From Nematopogon swammerdamellus (taxonomy: Eukaryota > Arthropoda > Insecta > Lepidoptera > Adelidae), in the NCBI GenBank assembly GCA_946902875.1, contig OX336336.1:28413558-28477557 (forward strand): 64,000 nt of DNA. The letters run 5' to 3'. Positions 1 through 9,839 of this stretch are shown here, one piece after another. The position numbers and the translations under genes were made by a program. The notes under the pieces are model-generated. The model was not told the DNA's origin and ran no database searches. It saw only the letters and a list, made by a program, of their open reading frames with translations. Position 1 is the stretch's first letter. Every line of letters begins with the position of its first letter.

Positions 1-228
1 ACCAGCATGGGTGGCTGTGCCGAGAGACCAATGGTGTAGTCGACAGAGCCAAAATCACCTCTCCTCGCGAAACCACGCTCAGTTAGGTGCCATGCCAGCA
101 GATTTGCGGACTGTTGCTAGGCTGTCTAGCCCGTTAATACGACGCTTGAAGACACCCAGGATAAAGGATTCAGGAAATACATTCGCCGCAAGACAGTTCC
201 ACACTCTAGCGGTGCGACAAAGAAACGA
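1..228 (-). pseudogene. LINE 3'-end fragment (family L2), reverse orientation
   Basis: Read on the minus strand, this is the degraded C-terminal end of a non-LTR retrotransposon reverse-transcriptase ORF followed by 3' UTR. The remnant peptide resembles WN-LP--VFPESF-L-VFKRR-N, a common end of CR1/Jockey-type LINE proteins. The same sequence recurs at 3905-4020, 5515-5660, 17045-17257, 24888-25020 and 43193-43325, which shows it is an interspersed repeat. It abuts a SINE-A fragment at about 230 and runs off the window start. Family naming is inference from the peptide pattern. Confidence 0.6.
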
Positions 229-232
229 TTGC

Positions 233-422
233 GCCGGATACACTGAACTGGACGGAAAACACGAACTATTTACATAGCCATTTCGACAGACCTTTCATTC
301 AGTACAGTTTTACGTGTAATCCGAACCACGGTCAGCCTCCAACGGTCGAAGGGTAACCCATCCAAGTTCTGATCGCGTCCAGGTGTGTGTGTCACGAACG
401 ACAGTCGAACGATGCTGACTGC
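233..422 (-). mobile_element. SINE-A, internally deleted copy
   Basis: In reverse orientation this carries the SINE-A body (CACTGAACTGGACGG, then ACATAGCC), jumps across the missing central core directly to the head, and ends with the 5S-like segment and tRNA-like start. The deleted core is the part that normally contains GGTGGTACCAACCCGGGCGG. No target-site duplication is visible. Confidence 0.65.
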
Positions 423-778
423 AAACCCATTTCGATGACCGCAGCCGCGGGGAAAATTCTGGAATTTGCGTTCAACTTTTATTTTCAGGTCTGGTAGTAT
501 TTCAATGTCTAAATTCTTCAAACTCAATTAAACTTGACATTTTAACGAACTGACAGCAATTAGTGTAAGTGCCATACTGTCGCAACTAAAGGCTTATTTA
601 AGTGGGCGCCCTTAAACTGCTTCGGGGCTTCTGGGGGTTCAGCTAACATTAATTGGAAGTTAGGCTTAGCAATCCTTAATGCTGTTTTGTCATTGCGTAG
701 GACCAACTAGGACCGCTTATTCGCTGATATTTTAAGAGATCTATATCTAAATAAAATAATTTATTTCAAAATTGTATG
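423..778. other. Interrepeat DNA, no gene seen
   Basis: AT-rich sequence with no reading frame or repeat match to the rest of the window that I can support. Confidence 0.5.
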
Positions 779-895
779 TTCAGTGTAGCCAGCATGAAAA
801 TGAAGGGACGCTCTGCCATGTGCCACCTAGTTCACCCGGTGTTATGAGCTGACATCACGGATGTTGTAGGTGATGTTGCCAACCGGGGTGCGCTG
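779..895 (+). mobile_element. SINE 3' body fragment (A/C type)
   Basis: Matches the last ~115 bp of the SINE-A/C body, including ACCTAGTTCACCCGGTGTTATG and the direct sequence around GACATCACGGATGTTGTAGG. The poly-A tail is missing and the 3' end is degraded, so this is an old truncated copy. Confidence 0.65.
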
Positions 896-999
896 TGGAA
901 AGAGGCGGGTTTAGTAGAAAATTGCTGGTAGCTGGGAATATGATAAATGATCATAGACTATGGGCTTGTCTAAGTCACTAAATACTTGTAAAAATATGT

Positions 1000-1142
1000 A
1001 TAAAAAAAATTTCCCTGCGAAGTTTCTTGTCGGTTCTTCTTCCTGGGTCTAATCGAACCGGATAGAACAAATTGTGACAAGGTCGAGCGCAGTCTAGCTG
1101 CCATATGAATGATCAATAAACAATACAATACACTACAATAGT
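1000..1142 (+). repeat. LINE 3' UTR fragment with (ACAAT)n-type tail
   Basis: Contains CCCTGCGAAGTTTCTTG, a short AT-rich trailer with an AATAAA signal, and a tail of CAATA units. The same 3' sequence is found in reverse at about 18712-19110, where a SINE-C interrupts it. Short tandem tails of this kind are typical of non-LTR retrotransposon ends. The coding part is absent. Confidence 0.5.
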
Positions 1143-1224
1143 AGGTGAGGGTCTAAGGAATTATTAGCAAAAAAATTTTTTTGCCGGAGACTTATACTTT
1201 TGGAGAATTTTTTTTTAACGATAT

Positions 1225-1356
1225 CAAAAGGTTGACTGTAAGAAATCTCTGTAAGGGATAAGTCCGCCTTTGCACCTTATGTAAATTTTCCAATGTATTT
1301 GTTACTGTTTAATGTTTACTGGAGCAATAAAGAATTTTCTATCTATCTATCTATCC
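1225..1356 (+). repeat. LINE 3' UTR fragment with (TATC)n tail
   Basis: A conserved 3' UTR block (GGTTGACTGTAAGAAATCTC, then AAGTCCGCCTTTGCACCTTA) is followed by CAATAAAG and a short TCTA/TATC array. The same block recurs at 39601-39690 and 58422-58511 without the tail. This looks like the 3' end of a severely 5'-truncated LINE. Confidence 0.5.
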
Positions 1357-1621
1357 AAATATTAGTGAAATTTAAAATTTTGTTCAAAATTCACCGCCCC
1401 GACATAACCTGTTAGTATGGCTATTCCCTACAGTGTTTTGTATATACGCCGGAGACGCGGAGGGAGTGCAGCCCCCGTCCGCTCCGGCACCCGTGTGAGC
1501 CGGAGCGGCTGAGGCTGGTCAACTCATGGATAGAAATGGGGTATGTTGCATACTTCACTAGTAAAGTTGAACTACATGTAGGTACATTCTAAACACTGAA
1601 ATTTGAATGAACACCAAAAGA

Positions 1622-1898
1622 ATTAATAGCAAATAAAAATGACTAAAAAAACTGTGAAATAAAAAACTATTTAAAAAAATATAAAAACCGCCTTCAAAAA
1701 TGTATGAAATAAAAAAATAAAAATCGAACCCTAGAGTTGAAGGCGGTCGGTTATTTGTGCTTGCTTTAGCACCACCGCCTTCAACTCTAGGGTTCGATTT
1801 TTTTTTTTTATTTCATACATTTTTGAAGGCGGTTTTTATATTTTTTTAAATTGTTTTTTATTTCACAGTTTTTTTAGTAATTTTTATTTGCTATTAAT
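1622..1898. repeat. Large foldback (inverted repeat, ~126-bp arms)
   Basis: The left arm 1622-1747 and right arm 1774-1898 are near-perfect reverse complements separated by a 26-nt loop. Both arms contain AACCGCCTTCAAAAATGTATG and CGAACCCTAGAGTTGAAGGC. A transcript through here would form one long hairpin. It could be a foldback/MITE-type DNA element or part of a larger element extending to about 2120, where a typical lepidopteran CCTCCTTTTTTGAAGTCGGTT motif lies. No target-site duplication was found. Confidence 0.85.
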
Positions 1899-1905
1899 GT
1901 ACTCG

Positions 1906-1943
1906 GCGGAATCGCTCGGCCTTCGGCCTCGCGATTCCGCCTC
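1906..1943. repeat. Short GC-rich hairpin
   Basis: The arms GGCGGAATCG and CGATTCCGCC flank an inner GGCC-TTC-GGCC stem. The inner motif recurs at 41654-41676, 41930-41945 and 41996-42010, so it belongs to a dispersed repeat. Confidence 0.6.
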
Positions 1944-2289
1944 GCTTTCCAATCCGATCTTGACCAAAAAAAAAATGGGACCACCTTGGAGCTAGACTGA
2001 ACCGAACACAAAAAGAATCATCGAAATCGGTTCACAATTGGGGAAGATATTGCTGAACATACATAAAAAAAAATACATACAGCCGAACATAGAACCTCCT
2101 CCTTTTTTGAAGTCGGTTAAAAAGGAGATTGGCGACTAGGTCATTGCACTCCCTAGACCTACACAGCACTGTTGCCAATCTCCCCAGACTCACTGTCCAT
2201 CGAGTTTTTATTACAATTTACAATATTTGTATGAAAAAAAAAATCCGGATGGGATCGATTTGAGAGATAACGATTTTATGCTTCCAATT

Positions 2290-2701
2290 ATTGTTTTATT
2301 TTTTTTATGTGATTCAATATCGGTGGCTGAGACAGAGGGGCCAAAGCACATGCTCTGACTAGCCAATATCACCTCCGAGAAGGTAGGTGCCATACCAGAG
2401 ACTTCCCTGGATTGCTGGCTATACTGGACTAGAGGAGAACACAACCGAGGCTGCTATGCGGCCATCTTACATCCAGTACGGTGGTACCAACCCAGTCGGC
2501 TACAATTTGAGCCTACCACCTAGTAAGGGGCAAGGGAAGGGACCTACAGTTTTACACCGGTTCCGAACGGTGAAGCAGCAGGTGTAGATATGCACGTAAA
2601 TTTTTTCGTCAGAAAAAACTCATTGGTACACGCCGACCGGATTCGAACCTCGGAGCTCCCGCATGAGAAGCCGATGATCAAACCACTCGGCCACCCGCCG
2701 C
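2290..2701 (-). mobile_element. SINE-B, near full length
   Basis: Read on minus, the element starts with a tRNA-like head at 2701. It has an A-box-like TGGCCGAGTGG, an anticodon-loop-like TTCTCAT and a B-box GGTTCGAATCC. It then passes through the shared core (CCTTACTAGGTGGTAGGCTC-like, GGTTGGTACCACCG) and ends in a body with GCTATGCGGCCATC (as read on +) and an A-rich tail at about 2290-2310. The acceptor stem does not pair well, so this is a SINE head and not a functional tRNA gene. Full copies recur at 22511-22908. Confidence 0.8.
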
Positions 2702-3029
2702 TTGGGTACTGATGGGTACTTTCTATTCCTGAAGTTTCTCAAGCCCATCCCGAAACATCCTGTATATATGAATTAATATCTTGGGTATTTTATTTCCACC
2801 TCCTTTATTCACAACATGATTGAATCATACAATTCATCGAAACGAAAATGTATATAGGCACCCGAGGAAAATTACTGGATAAGTCCCCTGAAATATTACC
2901 CGAATGACGGACAACATAATACCCCTGACACTGCCGACTTACACCAATACCTGTAACAGTGCCTGTAACTTCCTCATCCCCCTGGACTGTCGCTGAACAC
3001 GAAATAAAGAAGAAAACACCTATCTGGAA

Positions 3030-3290
3030 AGGACACCTTCCCTTCTTACCTTACTAGGTGGTAGTGTTTAACTCACCCGGGTCGATACCACCGCACCGCA
3101 CTGAATGAAACGTCGGTCGAAACGGCTATGTAAATAGTTCGCGTTTTCCGTCCAGTTCATTGTAGCCGACATGAAATGAAGGGAAGCACTGACACGGCAC
3201 CTAGTTCACCCGGTGTTATGGGCTGACATCACGGATGTTGTAGGTGATGTCGCCAAACGTGTCAGATACCACAAAAAAAAATATTTGAAG
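3030..3290 (+). mobile_element. SINE-A/C body, 5' truncated, with poly-A
   Basis: Starts in the central core (CTTACTAGGTGGTAG), continues through the body and ends with an A-run at about 3270. The head is missing. Confidence 0.75.
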
Positions 3291-3565
3291 GACATTCTGG
3301 TAGAGGAGACGTGATTCGATGTTCTTTGTCGCCCTACCACTCCACCACTGGACGGGCGGGTTTAGTGCGGACTGGCAGACCGAAACTCGGGCGGGAATAC
3401 GGTCAGCTGTCGCCAATACGACATCGGATTTAACGTTTTGTGTTTAAACGCTTTGATGTGCAAACTTTGCGTGGGATTAAATCGATTTCAACCTATTGTC
3501 TTGTGAATTTTCCATTTTCATATTCAGCCTGAATTCAAAATACCAACAGAAGTGTACGAGTGATC

Positions 3566-3895
3566 GTGTGGGACCGGTACTTAAAAAGAATAGCCCCACT
3601 GCATCTCTTCCCATGCATATCGTAAAAGGCGACTAAGGGATGAGGACAAGATGCCGTGCTAAAGGGCGACAGGCTCGCCACCTCTCACCTTGGCACGGTA
3701 CTTCCACCGGGTCATGCAGCAGGTTGGTCTTCGTGCCTTACTTGCTGCTTGATCGATTGAATCTTGTTCGAATACTTTGCGAAACGTGGTGGTTGGTGTT
3801 GTGCTGTAATTTACCAGAGCTCTTGCAGGACAACACCGATTACTCTGCTTACCCTGATTGTCGGGATTCAGCGTGTGTGATATGTATGTATGTAT
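3566..3895 (+). mobile_element. SINE-D, full length, 14-bp target-site duplication
   Basis: A 330-bp element begins with GTGTGGGACCGGTACTT and ends in (TATG)n. It is flanked by a perfect 14-bp direct repeat GTGTACGAGTGATC at 3552-3565 and 3896-3909, which proves retroposition of the whole unit. A B-box-like TTGTTCGAATACTTTG lies about two-thirds along. No protein frame is supported. The target was a LINE L2 fragment, which resumes at 3905. A second copy with its own duplication is at 6840-7179. Confidence 0.85.
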
Positions 3896-3904
3896 GTGTA
3901 CGAG

Positions 3905-4020
3905 TGATCCTTTACCATTGTCGCACCGCTAGCGTGTGGAACTGTCTTCCTGCGAGTGTGTTTCCCGAATCCTTTGGCCTGCGTGTCCTGAAACTTCGTA
4001 TTCTTAAATCATCATTCGTA
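3905..4020 (+). pseudogene. LINE 3'-end fragment (family L2)
   Basis: Encodes a short remnant with WNCLP--VFPESFGL, the family L2 C-terminal pattern, in the sense orientation. It was split by the SINE-D insertion just upstream. There is no intact reading frame. Confidence 0.6.
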
Positions 4021-4494
4021 TGGTAGTACACTACGATTAAATTTGTCCTGTTTAGTTTTTACAATCCGGTTCGTTTACACCCACAAAGAAGAAGCGGCAA
4101 GAAACTTCGCAGGGTTATTTTTTTAACGTCTTCGATTACAATACATTGTGACTAGCTTGCAACCTTCTTTTCTTACCGCGGCAGTTTGCTCTGGGGTGGG
4201 TCTCAAGTTACACAAAAAAATTTATAACATTAAAAAAATAAACCTCTCATCCTTTTGTCTTATTCAGTAAGTGTGTGAGATTGACATTGTCCAACTGTGT
4301 ATAAAATAAAAAGATGCAGACACGGACTAATTAAATTTATTAACTAATAAAAATTAAGAAGAAACAGTTATTACTTTTGTGAACTACATAATCTCCATGA
4401 CCTCAGCTTACCTACTTTTATGTGTTATAAAAAACAAAGAACTTATCTCGCTAAACAATAGGTTATTAAAACTTCAGTTAGATCTCTTCATATT
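4021..4494. other. Interrepeat DNA, no gene seen
   Basis: AT-rich. 4085-4130 resembles, in reverse, the LINE 3' UTR block at 1000-1100 (shared AGAAACTTCGCAGGG). Nothing else is supported. Confidence 0.45.
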
Positions 4495-4731
4495 TCACTT
4501 CATAGATCTTGAATATGTAGATTGAAACAATGGTGTGCACAAGTTGGAGAACGTGGAAGATTTAGCAGGTTCAGCATTAGCCAGTAGAATCATTGCCGGT
4601 AGAACCATAAATTGATGACGTTGGTGAGCTTCTTGGTGCGGTGAAAGGGAAGATCTCTCTTGTGGATGGTAGCTGGTTGAGCGAACGATGATCGTAATCG
4701 CCGGTGAGTGAGCCAGCGCCATAGAAATCAA
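4495..4731 (-). pseudogene. Possible degraded coding fragment, unrecognised
   Basis: Read on minus, this GC-richer island reads without stops for 78 codons, and a neighbouring frame also gives protein-like stretches broken by stops. That is what a pseudogene with indels would look like. I do not recognise the product. Its base composition stands out from the AT-rich flanks. It could also be chance or repeat sequence. Confidence 0.25.
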
Positions 4732-5514
4732 TGGTCAGCGCCCATCATGTGTGTTCCACCATTAGTTACCAGACACACGACAGTCTTCGTCAGCATGCTC
4801 GTGGATATTACGGCAGCAAAATACGTTTTTCTCTTTTGGGGTATTTCTCAGAACTAATAAATAATATATTTCTTGCTTTTGTCGTGAAATTTTATTTCGT
4901 TTTTCTTGTTAAAACAATTGCAAAAGAATAATTGCCAAAGAATGACATTAGTATTTTTTTACAACAAAGAAATGTCATACCATAAACCTAACAAACAAAA
5001 TAAAGAAATCAAATCTGTGGACCACCACAGTACTCCCCCTCTAGTAAGGGTCACACAAAATCCGCTAGATGTCTCGGAAAATGCACTTTTCGACCTCCTC
5101 TGGTCACTTTCGGTGTTGGAATTGGCGGTGACTCTGATTGTTGTGAGGTGCCGCTGTCTTCACATGGCAACTCTGTGGATTCATCAGTCCCCGTGAAAAT
5201 TAAATTACATTTTTCACTCTTTTACATTCAAAACCAAGAAAAACTTTTTTTTCATCTATCCCCTTTCTGACAGCTCCCTATACTATCATCTCACCTCCTA
5301 TTCCAAATTTAAATTATATTGTCATATCTCTCCGCCAACTGGCCACTACACATTTACATTAAATAAAAAAACATGTTACAAGCTACACAATAGACACCGC
5401 TTACAGTGTTAAGATACAGTTATTCAGAGCTAGAATAACCTACAATACATTAAATCAAAAGTAAAAGTAAAAGTATTAATTAAAATCAGGTGTATAGAGC
5501 CTTTGTCAGAAATT
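4732..5514. other. Interrepeat DNA, no gene seen
   Basis: AT-rich DNA without repeat matches elsewhere in the window and without a convincing reading frame. Confidence 0.5.
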
Positions 5515-5660
5515 ATTGACTATTATCAGGCTAGTCAGTTTAGCAACAGTCCGCAAATGCGATGGCATGGCGCCTAACTGAGCGTAGTTTAGGGAGGAGA
5601 GGTGATTTTGGCTCTTTTCACTGCAAAATTGGCCCCTCAGCACATCCACCCATGTTGGTT
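5515..5660 (-). pseudogene. LINE 3'-end fragment (family L2), reverse
   Basis: Matches the L2 3' UTR (CTAGCAACAGTCCGCAAAT-like, then TGGCATGGCRCCTAACTGAG) in reverse orientation, ending in TTTACATAAAA-like sequence. It is non-coding and truncated. Confidence 0.6.
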
Positions 5661-5884
5661 TACATAAAAAATGCCTGAAACTGAGCAACTTTAGGAAAAA
5701 ACCTATTAGAAATTTTCACAAAAGAAAGAAGATAGCGCCCTCCGAGGCAAGAGTTCTCCCACAACGGCCAGGCCAAATAAACTAAAGGGCGCGGTTATTT
5801 GTCACGCTCAGGGATGGGGCCCGACTTACAGAACATTCTGAAGTCAATATTGGAAAAAATCCTTTCAGGTTTTATTTATATAGA

Positions 5885-6146
5885 CATAGCGTCACGCCTG
5901 TTTCCCGGTGGGGTAGGCAGAGACAACGGATCTCCACGTGCCACGATCCTGACACACCTCTTCCACTCCCAATGTTCTTCATACATGCTTGTCGGTTACG
6001 GGCACTACGCACTTGATCTTTTTTGAGCACATGCCCGATCTAATCCAGGTATGTGCGTCTAGGGCGACCCTTTCCGACTCTTCCACTCACATTTGCTTCA
6101 TAAATCTCTTTCGTTAGTCTCCTATCAACCATTCTTCCAACATGAC
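5885..6146 (-). pseudogene. RTE-like LINE reverse transcriptase C-terminal fragment
   Basis: On the minus strand the peptide reads HVGRMVDRRLTKEIYEA, followed by GRVGKGRPRRTYLD, an in-frame TAG at 6040-6042, and more codons. The GHV-RM---R--K--YEA...GRPR--YLD pattern is characteristic of the C-terminal end of RTE-type endonuclease/reverse-transcriptase polyproteins. The stop and the short length show it is dead. Only the family-level match is claimed. Confidence 0.6.
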
Positions 6147-6167
6147 ATTTATCTATTTATTTATACA

Positions 6168-6243
6168 TATAGCCACATATACATATATATATATATATAT
6201 ACATATATTATATTATATATGTTATACATATATATACAACATA
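6168..6243. repeat. (TA)n-rich microsatellite
   Basis: A run of alternating TA/CATA dinucleotides without coding content. Confidence 0.8.
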
Positions 6244-6379
6244 TAGCCTTATCAATGCAGATACACTTATTTTTTATGCCTAAATTATGACCAATAGTTA
6301 CATGTTTCCCTGAGTAGTTTTAATGTTTGCGCAGAGCATTAACTGTGTGAGGTGTGGTGTTGGAGGATGTATCCCGCAC

Positions 6380-6655
6380 TGAAGCCTATGTATTGCTAAG
6401 CCTACGCCGCGCCGTCTGTCTGTCTGTCTGTCCGAGGGCTGTATCTCTTGAATCGTTACAGGTAGCCCGTTGAATTTTTTTACATAATATGTGTTATTAT
6501 AGCGGATATATCAACAAATATAAAAAAATTGAAAAAGTAAAAAATTAAGGGAGGTTCCCATACAAGAAACGTGTCGTTTTCAATGTTTTTTTTTTTTGTG
6601 GTGCGGAAACCTCGGTGCGCTAGTCCGACTCGCTCTTGGCCGGGTTTTTTTCGAA
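6380..6655 (-). repeat. Lepidopteran GGCCAAGTGCGAGTC repeat, reverse
   Basis: Reverse copy of a repeat that begins CCGGCCAAGTGCGAGTC, passes a (CAGA)n stretch and ends near GGGTTCCGTA. Its hallmarks are GTATCTCTTGAA and a (GTCT)n run on the + strand at 6415-6432, and GCTCTTGGCCGG at the other end. It has no coding capacity. Other copies lie at 14905-15102, 25934-26288, 28386-28740, 30490-30890, 31706-31890 and 63727-64000. Confidence 0.7.
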
Positions 6656-6839
6656 AGTTTTGATATATGTCAGCTATTTCCAAAGGTCTTCAGCATAAAC
6701 TACATAACTGGTATAACACAAGTGTGTTCGGGCAAGGGTAAAGTTAGTCGATATAGAGGGATAAAATGCGGCGAGCCGAGCGTGTTGAGGGCAAGTTGAT
6801 AACTACCTAGAGCGGTTATTTACAGAGAAAGCGAAATAA

Positions 6840-7179
6840 AGTACCGTGTGGGTTCCGTACTTAAAAAGAATGGCCCCACTGCATCTCTCCCCGTGCATGT
6901 CGTAAAAGGCGACTAAGGGATAAGGACAAGATGCCGTGCTAAAGGGCGACAGGCTCGCCACCTCTCACCTTGGCACGGTACTTCCACCGAGTCATGCAGC
7001 AGGTGGGTCTTCGTGCCTTACTTGCTGCTTGATCGATTTAATCTTGTTCGAATACTTTGCGAAACGTGTTGGTCGGTGTTGTGCTGCAATTTACCAGAGT
7101 TCTTGCAGCACAACACCGATTACTCTGCTTACCCCGATTGTCGGGATTCAGCGTGTGTGATAGATATGTATATGTATGT
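6840..7179 (+). mobile_element. SINE-D, full length, 12-bp target-site duplication
   Basis: Second complete copy of the (TATG)-tailed SINE. It is flanked by a perfect direct repeat AAAGCGAAATAA at 6828-6839 and 7180-7191. The head AGTACCGTGTGGG, the middle with ACCTTGGCACGG, and the tail ATATGTATATGTATG are in the same order as at 3566-3895. Two independent insertions with clean duplications define the ends of the family. Confidence 0.85.
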
Positions 7180-7204
7180 AAAGCGAAATAACAAAATTAT
7201 CACT

Positions 7205-7462
7205 GTCACACTTTTTTTTTATATGGAAACTGACACGGTTGGCTACATCACCTACAACATCCGTGATGTCAGCCCATAACACCGGGTGAACTTGGTGCCA
7301 CGTCAGTGCTTCCCTTCGGTCGTGCCTGCTACACTGAACTGGACGGAAAACACAAACTATTCACATAGCCGTTTCGGCCGACCTTTCATTCAGTGCGGTG
7401 GTACCAACCGGGCGGGTTAAACCCTACCACCTAGTAATATAAGAAGGGATTCATATCCCTTA
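7205..7462 (-). mobile_element. SINE-C, 3' part, interrupted by a DNA transposon
   Basis: Reverse SINE-C with its A-tail at 7211-7220, body, shared core and the ATATGACTCCC-like junction, cut at 7462. Its missing 5' head continues at 8240-8320 in the same orientation. The break is caused by the PIF/Harbinger-like element 7463-8239. Confidence 0.85.
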
Positions 7463-8239
7463 TGGTACGTTGACACGATGCGAGGTTTCACGCACGAGAA
7501 GCATGCCGCCTTCTCGAACGAGAAAACTCGCTTTCGTGAAGCGTTCGTGGAACTGTTTACACTATTCCACATCTCGTTCGAGCTCGTCTATGTTTCTCTG
7601 TTTTGTCAGTTGTAAAAATGGAGTGTGTAGACGAAGGTTTGGCGTGTATTGGTACAATTTTAGCGTTTATTATAGCACGACGTTTGATAAGAAACAAAAT
7701 AAAGAAGAAAAAACAGAAAAGATCTTTTTTTATAGAAACTGACACGTTTGGCTACATCACCTACAACATCCGTGATGTCAACCCATAACACATTGGTGAA
7801 CTAGGTGCCATGTCAGTGCTTCCCTTCGGTCGTGTCGGCTACACTGAACTGGACGGAAAATTTACATAGGCCGCTTCGACCGACCTTTCATTCAGTGCGG
7901 TGATACCAACCCGGGCGGGTTAAACCCTACCACCTAGTCTTGAGATCTATGTGGGGAAATGGATAAGTATATAAAGATAACTTAATCATTTGCACATCAG
8001 TCCACTTTGTTATGATGCCGTAAACAACCAAAAACCACTAAGAATTTTTTTTTTCATCAACAAACTTCGTGCGAGACGCTCCTCTCGAACGCCAACTAAT
8101 AATCATGCATGAACTCGTTCGCGCGCGAACGACGCTGCGTTCGTGCACGCATGCTAGCTTGCGAGAACTGTCTACACGGTGCGTGAATGCGTTCGAGAAG
8201 CATTTCTCGTGCGTGAACTCGCATCGTGTCAACCAGGCA
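7463..8239. mobile_element. PIF/Harbinger-like non-autonomous DNA element
   Basis: The ends share a 16-bp inverted repeat GTTGACACGATGCGAG, with looser outer bases. Subterminal regions are rich in CGAACG/CTCGTTCG motifs on both sides. The host SINE-C is split with TTA on both sides (7460-7462 and 8240-8242), a 3-bp duplication typical of PIF/Harbinger. Inside, a short frame starting at 7617 reads MECVDEGLACIGTILAFI followed by a Lys/Arg-rich run. This recalls the basic N-terminus of some Harbinger transposases, but most of the transposase is gone. A SINE tail is nested inside. Confidence 0.75.
7726..7942 (-). mobile_element. SINE-A/C body nested in the Harbinger-like element
   Basis: Reverse body and core, truncated at CACCTAGT. 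It is flanked by AGATCT at 7720-7725 and 7943-7948, a plausible 6-bp target duplication. A small internal deletion removes part of the ACACAAACTATT region. Confidence 0.7.
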
Positions 8240-8325
8240 TTAGTCGCCTTTTACGACATTCACGGGGAGAGATGCAGATGGGCTATTCTTTTAAAGTACC
8301 GGCCTCACACGGCATATTACCTACT
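8240..8325 (-). mobile_element. SINE-C 5' head, right half of the interrupted copy
   Basis: Continues the SINE-C from 7462 with CGCCTTTTACGAC and the reverse of the GTGTGGGGCCGGTAC head. Together with 7205-7460 it makes one nearly complete element. Confidence 0.8.
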
Positions 8326-8965
8326 TGATTACCTATTTATTACCTGGTTATTTAAAGAAAGGAATTGAAAATAGCGGTTTCCTATTTGTATGTCTCTCAT
8401 GTTCAGAGTTAGTAAATATATATGATATGTAAAAACTAAGTATATTTAGTCTATCTTATGTATATATCTGGTATATAGGTATAGTATTTAATTATTCATA
8501 TTTAAGTTTATCTATCTTTTGTATTCCCGTACATCTGTCATATCATATCATAATATTTAAACTTGTCTTTCCGCCACTCACCTAGCAGTTATCATACCCC
8601 AAAGGTACCCTGTTAGAAAATGCCTAGAGGCATTAAGTGTTACCTTTTGCCCATATTCTATTTTAGTGCAATAAATATATACAATACAATACAATATTTG
8701 CCTGTCGCTCTCACAGTATGCCGTCTAAAGTAAATAAAGCAAATGATCCAAGACAAAAATTTGCAAAAAAAAAAAATGACCATGCAAAAAAAAAATAATT
8801 TCATGACGTCTGTACAGCTGTAAAACGCTGCCATTTTCAATGCCTTTGTTTATATAACCAGGTTATACTCACGCATCTTCTTTCCGTAACAAATCGTAAC
8901 TTGCTTCCCTCATCCCACCTCCACCAGTTTGCATTCGCCAAAAGCAGAAAGCAGTTCGGTTTTTT
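8326..8965. other. AT-rich interrepeat DNA with a LINE-type 3' tail
   Basis: Mostly unrecognised. At 8670-8698 a GTGCAATAAATATAT signal is followed by an (ACAAT)n tail like a non-LTR retrotransposon 3' end. No coding part is visible. Confidence 0.4.
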
Positions 8966-9080
8966 TTCAAGATACCTGACATGTTTAGCTAACATCACAC
9001 AACGCCCATGAAGTCAGTCCATCACACCTTGGTGAAAAAGGTGCCATGTCAGTGCTTCCCCTTTGGTCCTACCGGCTATA
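8966..9080 (-). mobile_element. Degenerate SINE body fragment, reverse
   Basis: A divergent reverse match to the SINE-A/C body end (CACACCTTGGTGAA, GTGCCATGTCAGTGCTTCCC). It is older than most copies here, judged by the number of mismatches. Confidence 0.55.
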
Positions 9081-9106
9081 ATGAAATAAACAGCGTGTAC
9101 CGCTGT

Positions 9107-9146
9107 GTACCGTGTGGGGCCGGTACTGGAAAAGAATAGCCCCACG
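9107..9146 (+). mobile_element. SINE-C/D head fragment
   Basis: Only the first ~40 bp, GTACCGTGTGGGGCCGGTAC through AATAGCCCCAC, is present. It joins directly to the GC-rich array that follows. Confidence 0.7.
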
Positions 9147-9251
9147 GCGTGGAGCGGCGGGGAAAGGCGCGGAAAGGCGCGGGCGGCGCGGGGCGGTGCG
9201 TGGCGGCGCGGGACGGCGCGGTGCGGCGCGGAGTGGCGCGGGACGGCGCAC
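9147..9251. repeat. GC-rich ~10-bp minisatellite (GGCGCGGGAC-like)
   Basis: Imperfect 9-11-bp units of the form GGCGCGGRRC make up about 105 bp that are extremely GC-rich within an AT-rich setting. A related array sits at 10987-11103 and starts with the same GGCGTGGAGCGGCG. Confidence 0.8.
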
Positions 9252-9839
9252 TATGGTTTATGGGCGGAAATAATTCAAATTTACAAAATTGAATACACGA
9301 TATCTGCTATAGCATTTTCATATAGTCAGATAACTAGTGCTTACTGAACAGTATTAATTTTATTTTTAAACTCTTTACACATCGCAGGATAAACGCTCAA
9401 AGTTGCTCAATTTATTTGCAGCGTTATTTAAGATTAATGATCAATAAGAATTTTATTTTTGTACATCTTATTAATTATTACACAAATACTTTTATTATTT
9501 ATTATTGAGTGCTTAAGCATTATCTTCCTTAAAATATAAAAAAAAATTGTATTCATGAATTCTCCTCTTCCAAAATAAATTTCAAATATATCCCCAAAAA
9601 ATGTGAAATAAAATACAAACTCCTAGAGCTACAACTTTAGCTACATTTGCCTACGTGCTCGGATGCATATTAAAATATACTCTATACCTTCGTCGATCAG
9701 ATCTATAAGTTTCAGCTGCTACTTTTTTGCACTTTGGGAGTAATCGCACTTTGAATGCACCAGGTAAGTGATTAGTGAAACTGCGCGCAATCATTAGCGC
9801 ACATTAGTACCTAATTAACGTCGCTTTATGAATGGATGT
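9252..9839. other. AT-rich interrepeat DNA, no gene seen
   Basis: No reading frame or repeat from elsewhere in the window is recognised here. Confidence 0.5.

Noticed and set aside
2640..2701. A tRNA gene on minus (TTCTCAT anticodon loop, B-box GGTTCGAATCC)
   Set aside because: The acceptor arm does not pair, and the same sequence heads several SINE-B copies (16850, 22511, 39300), so it is a SINE promoter and not a tRNA gene.
9069..9347. Arg/Ala/Pro-rich ORFs over the GC-rich arrays (also 10915-11176)
   Set aside because: They are simple translations of a 10-bp minisatellite, open in several frames.
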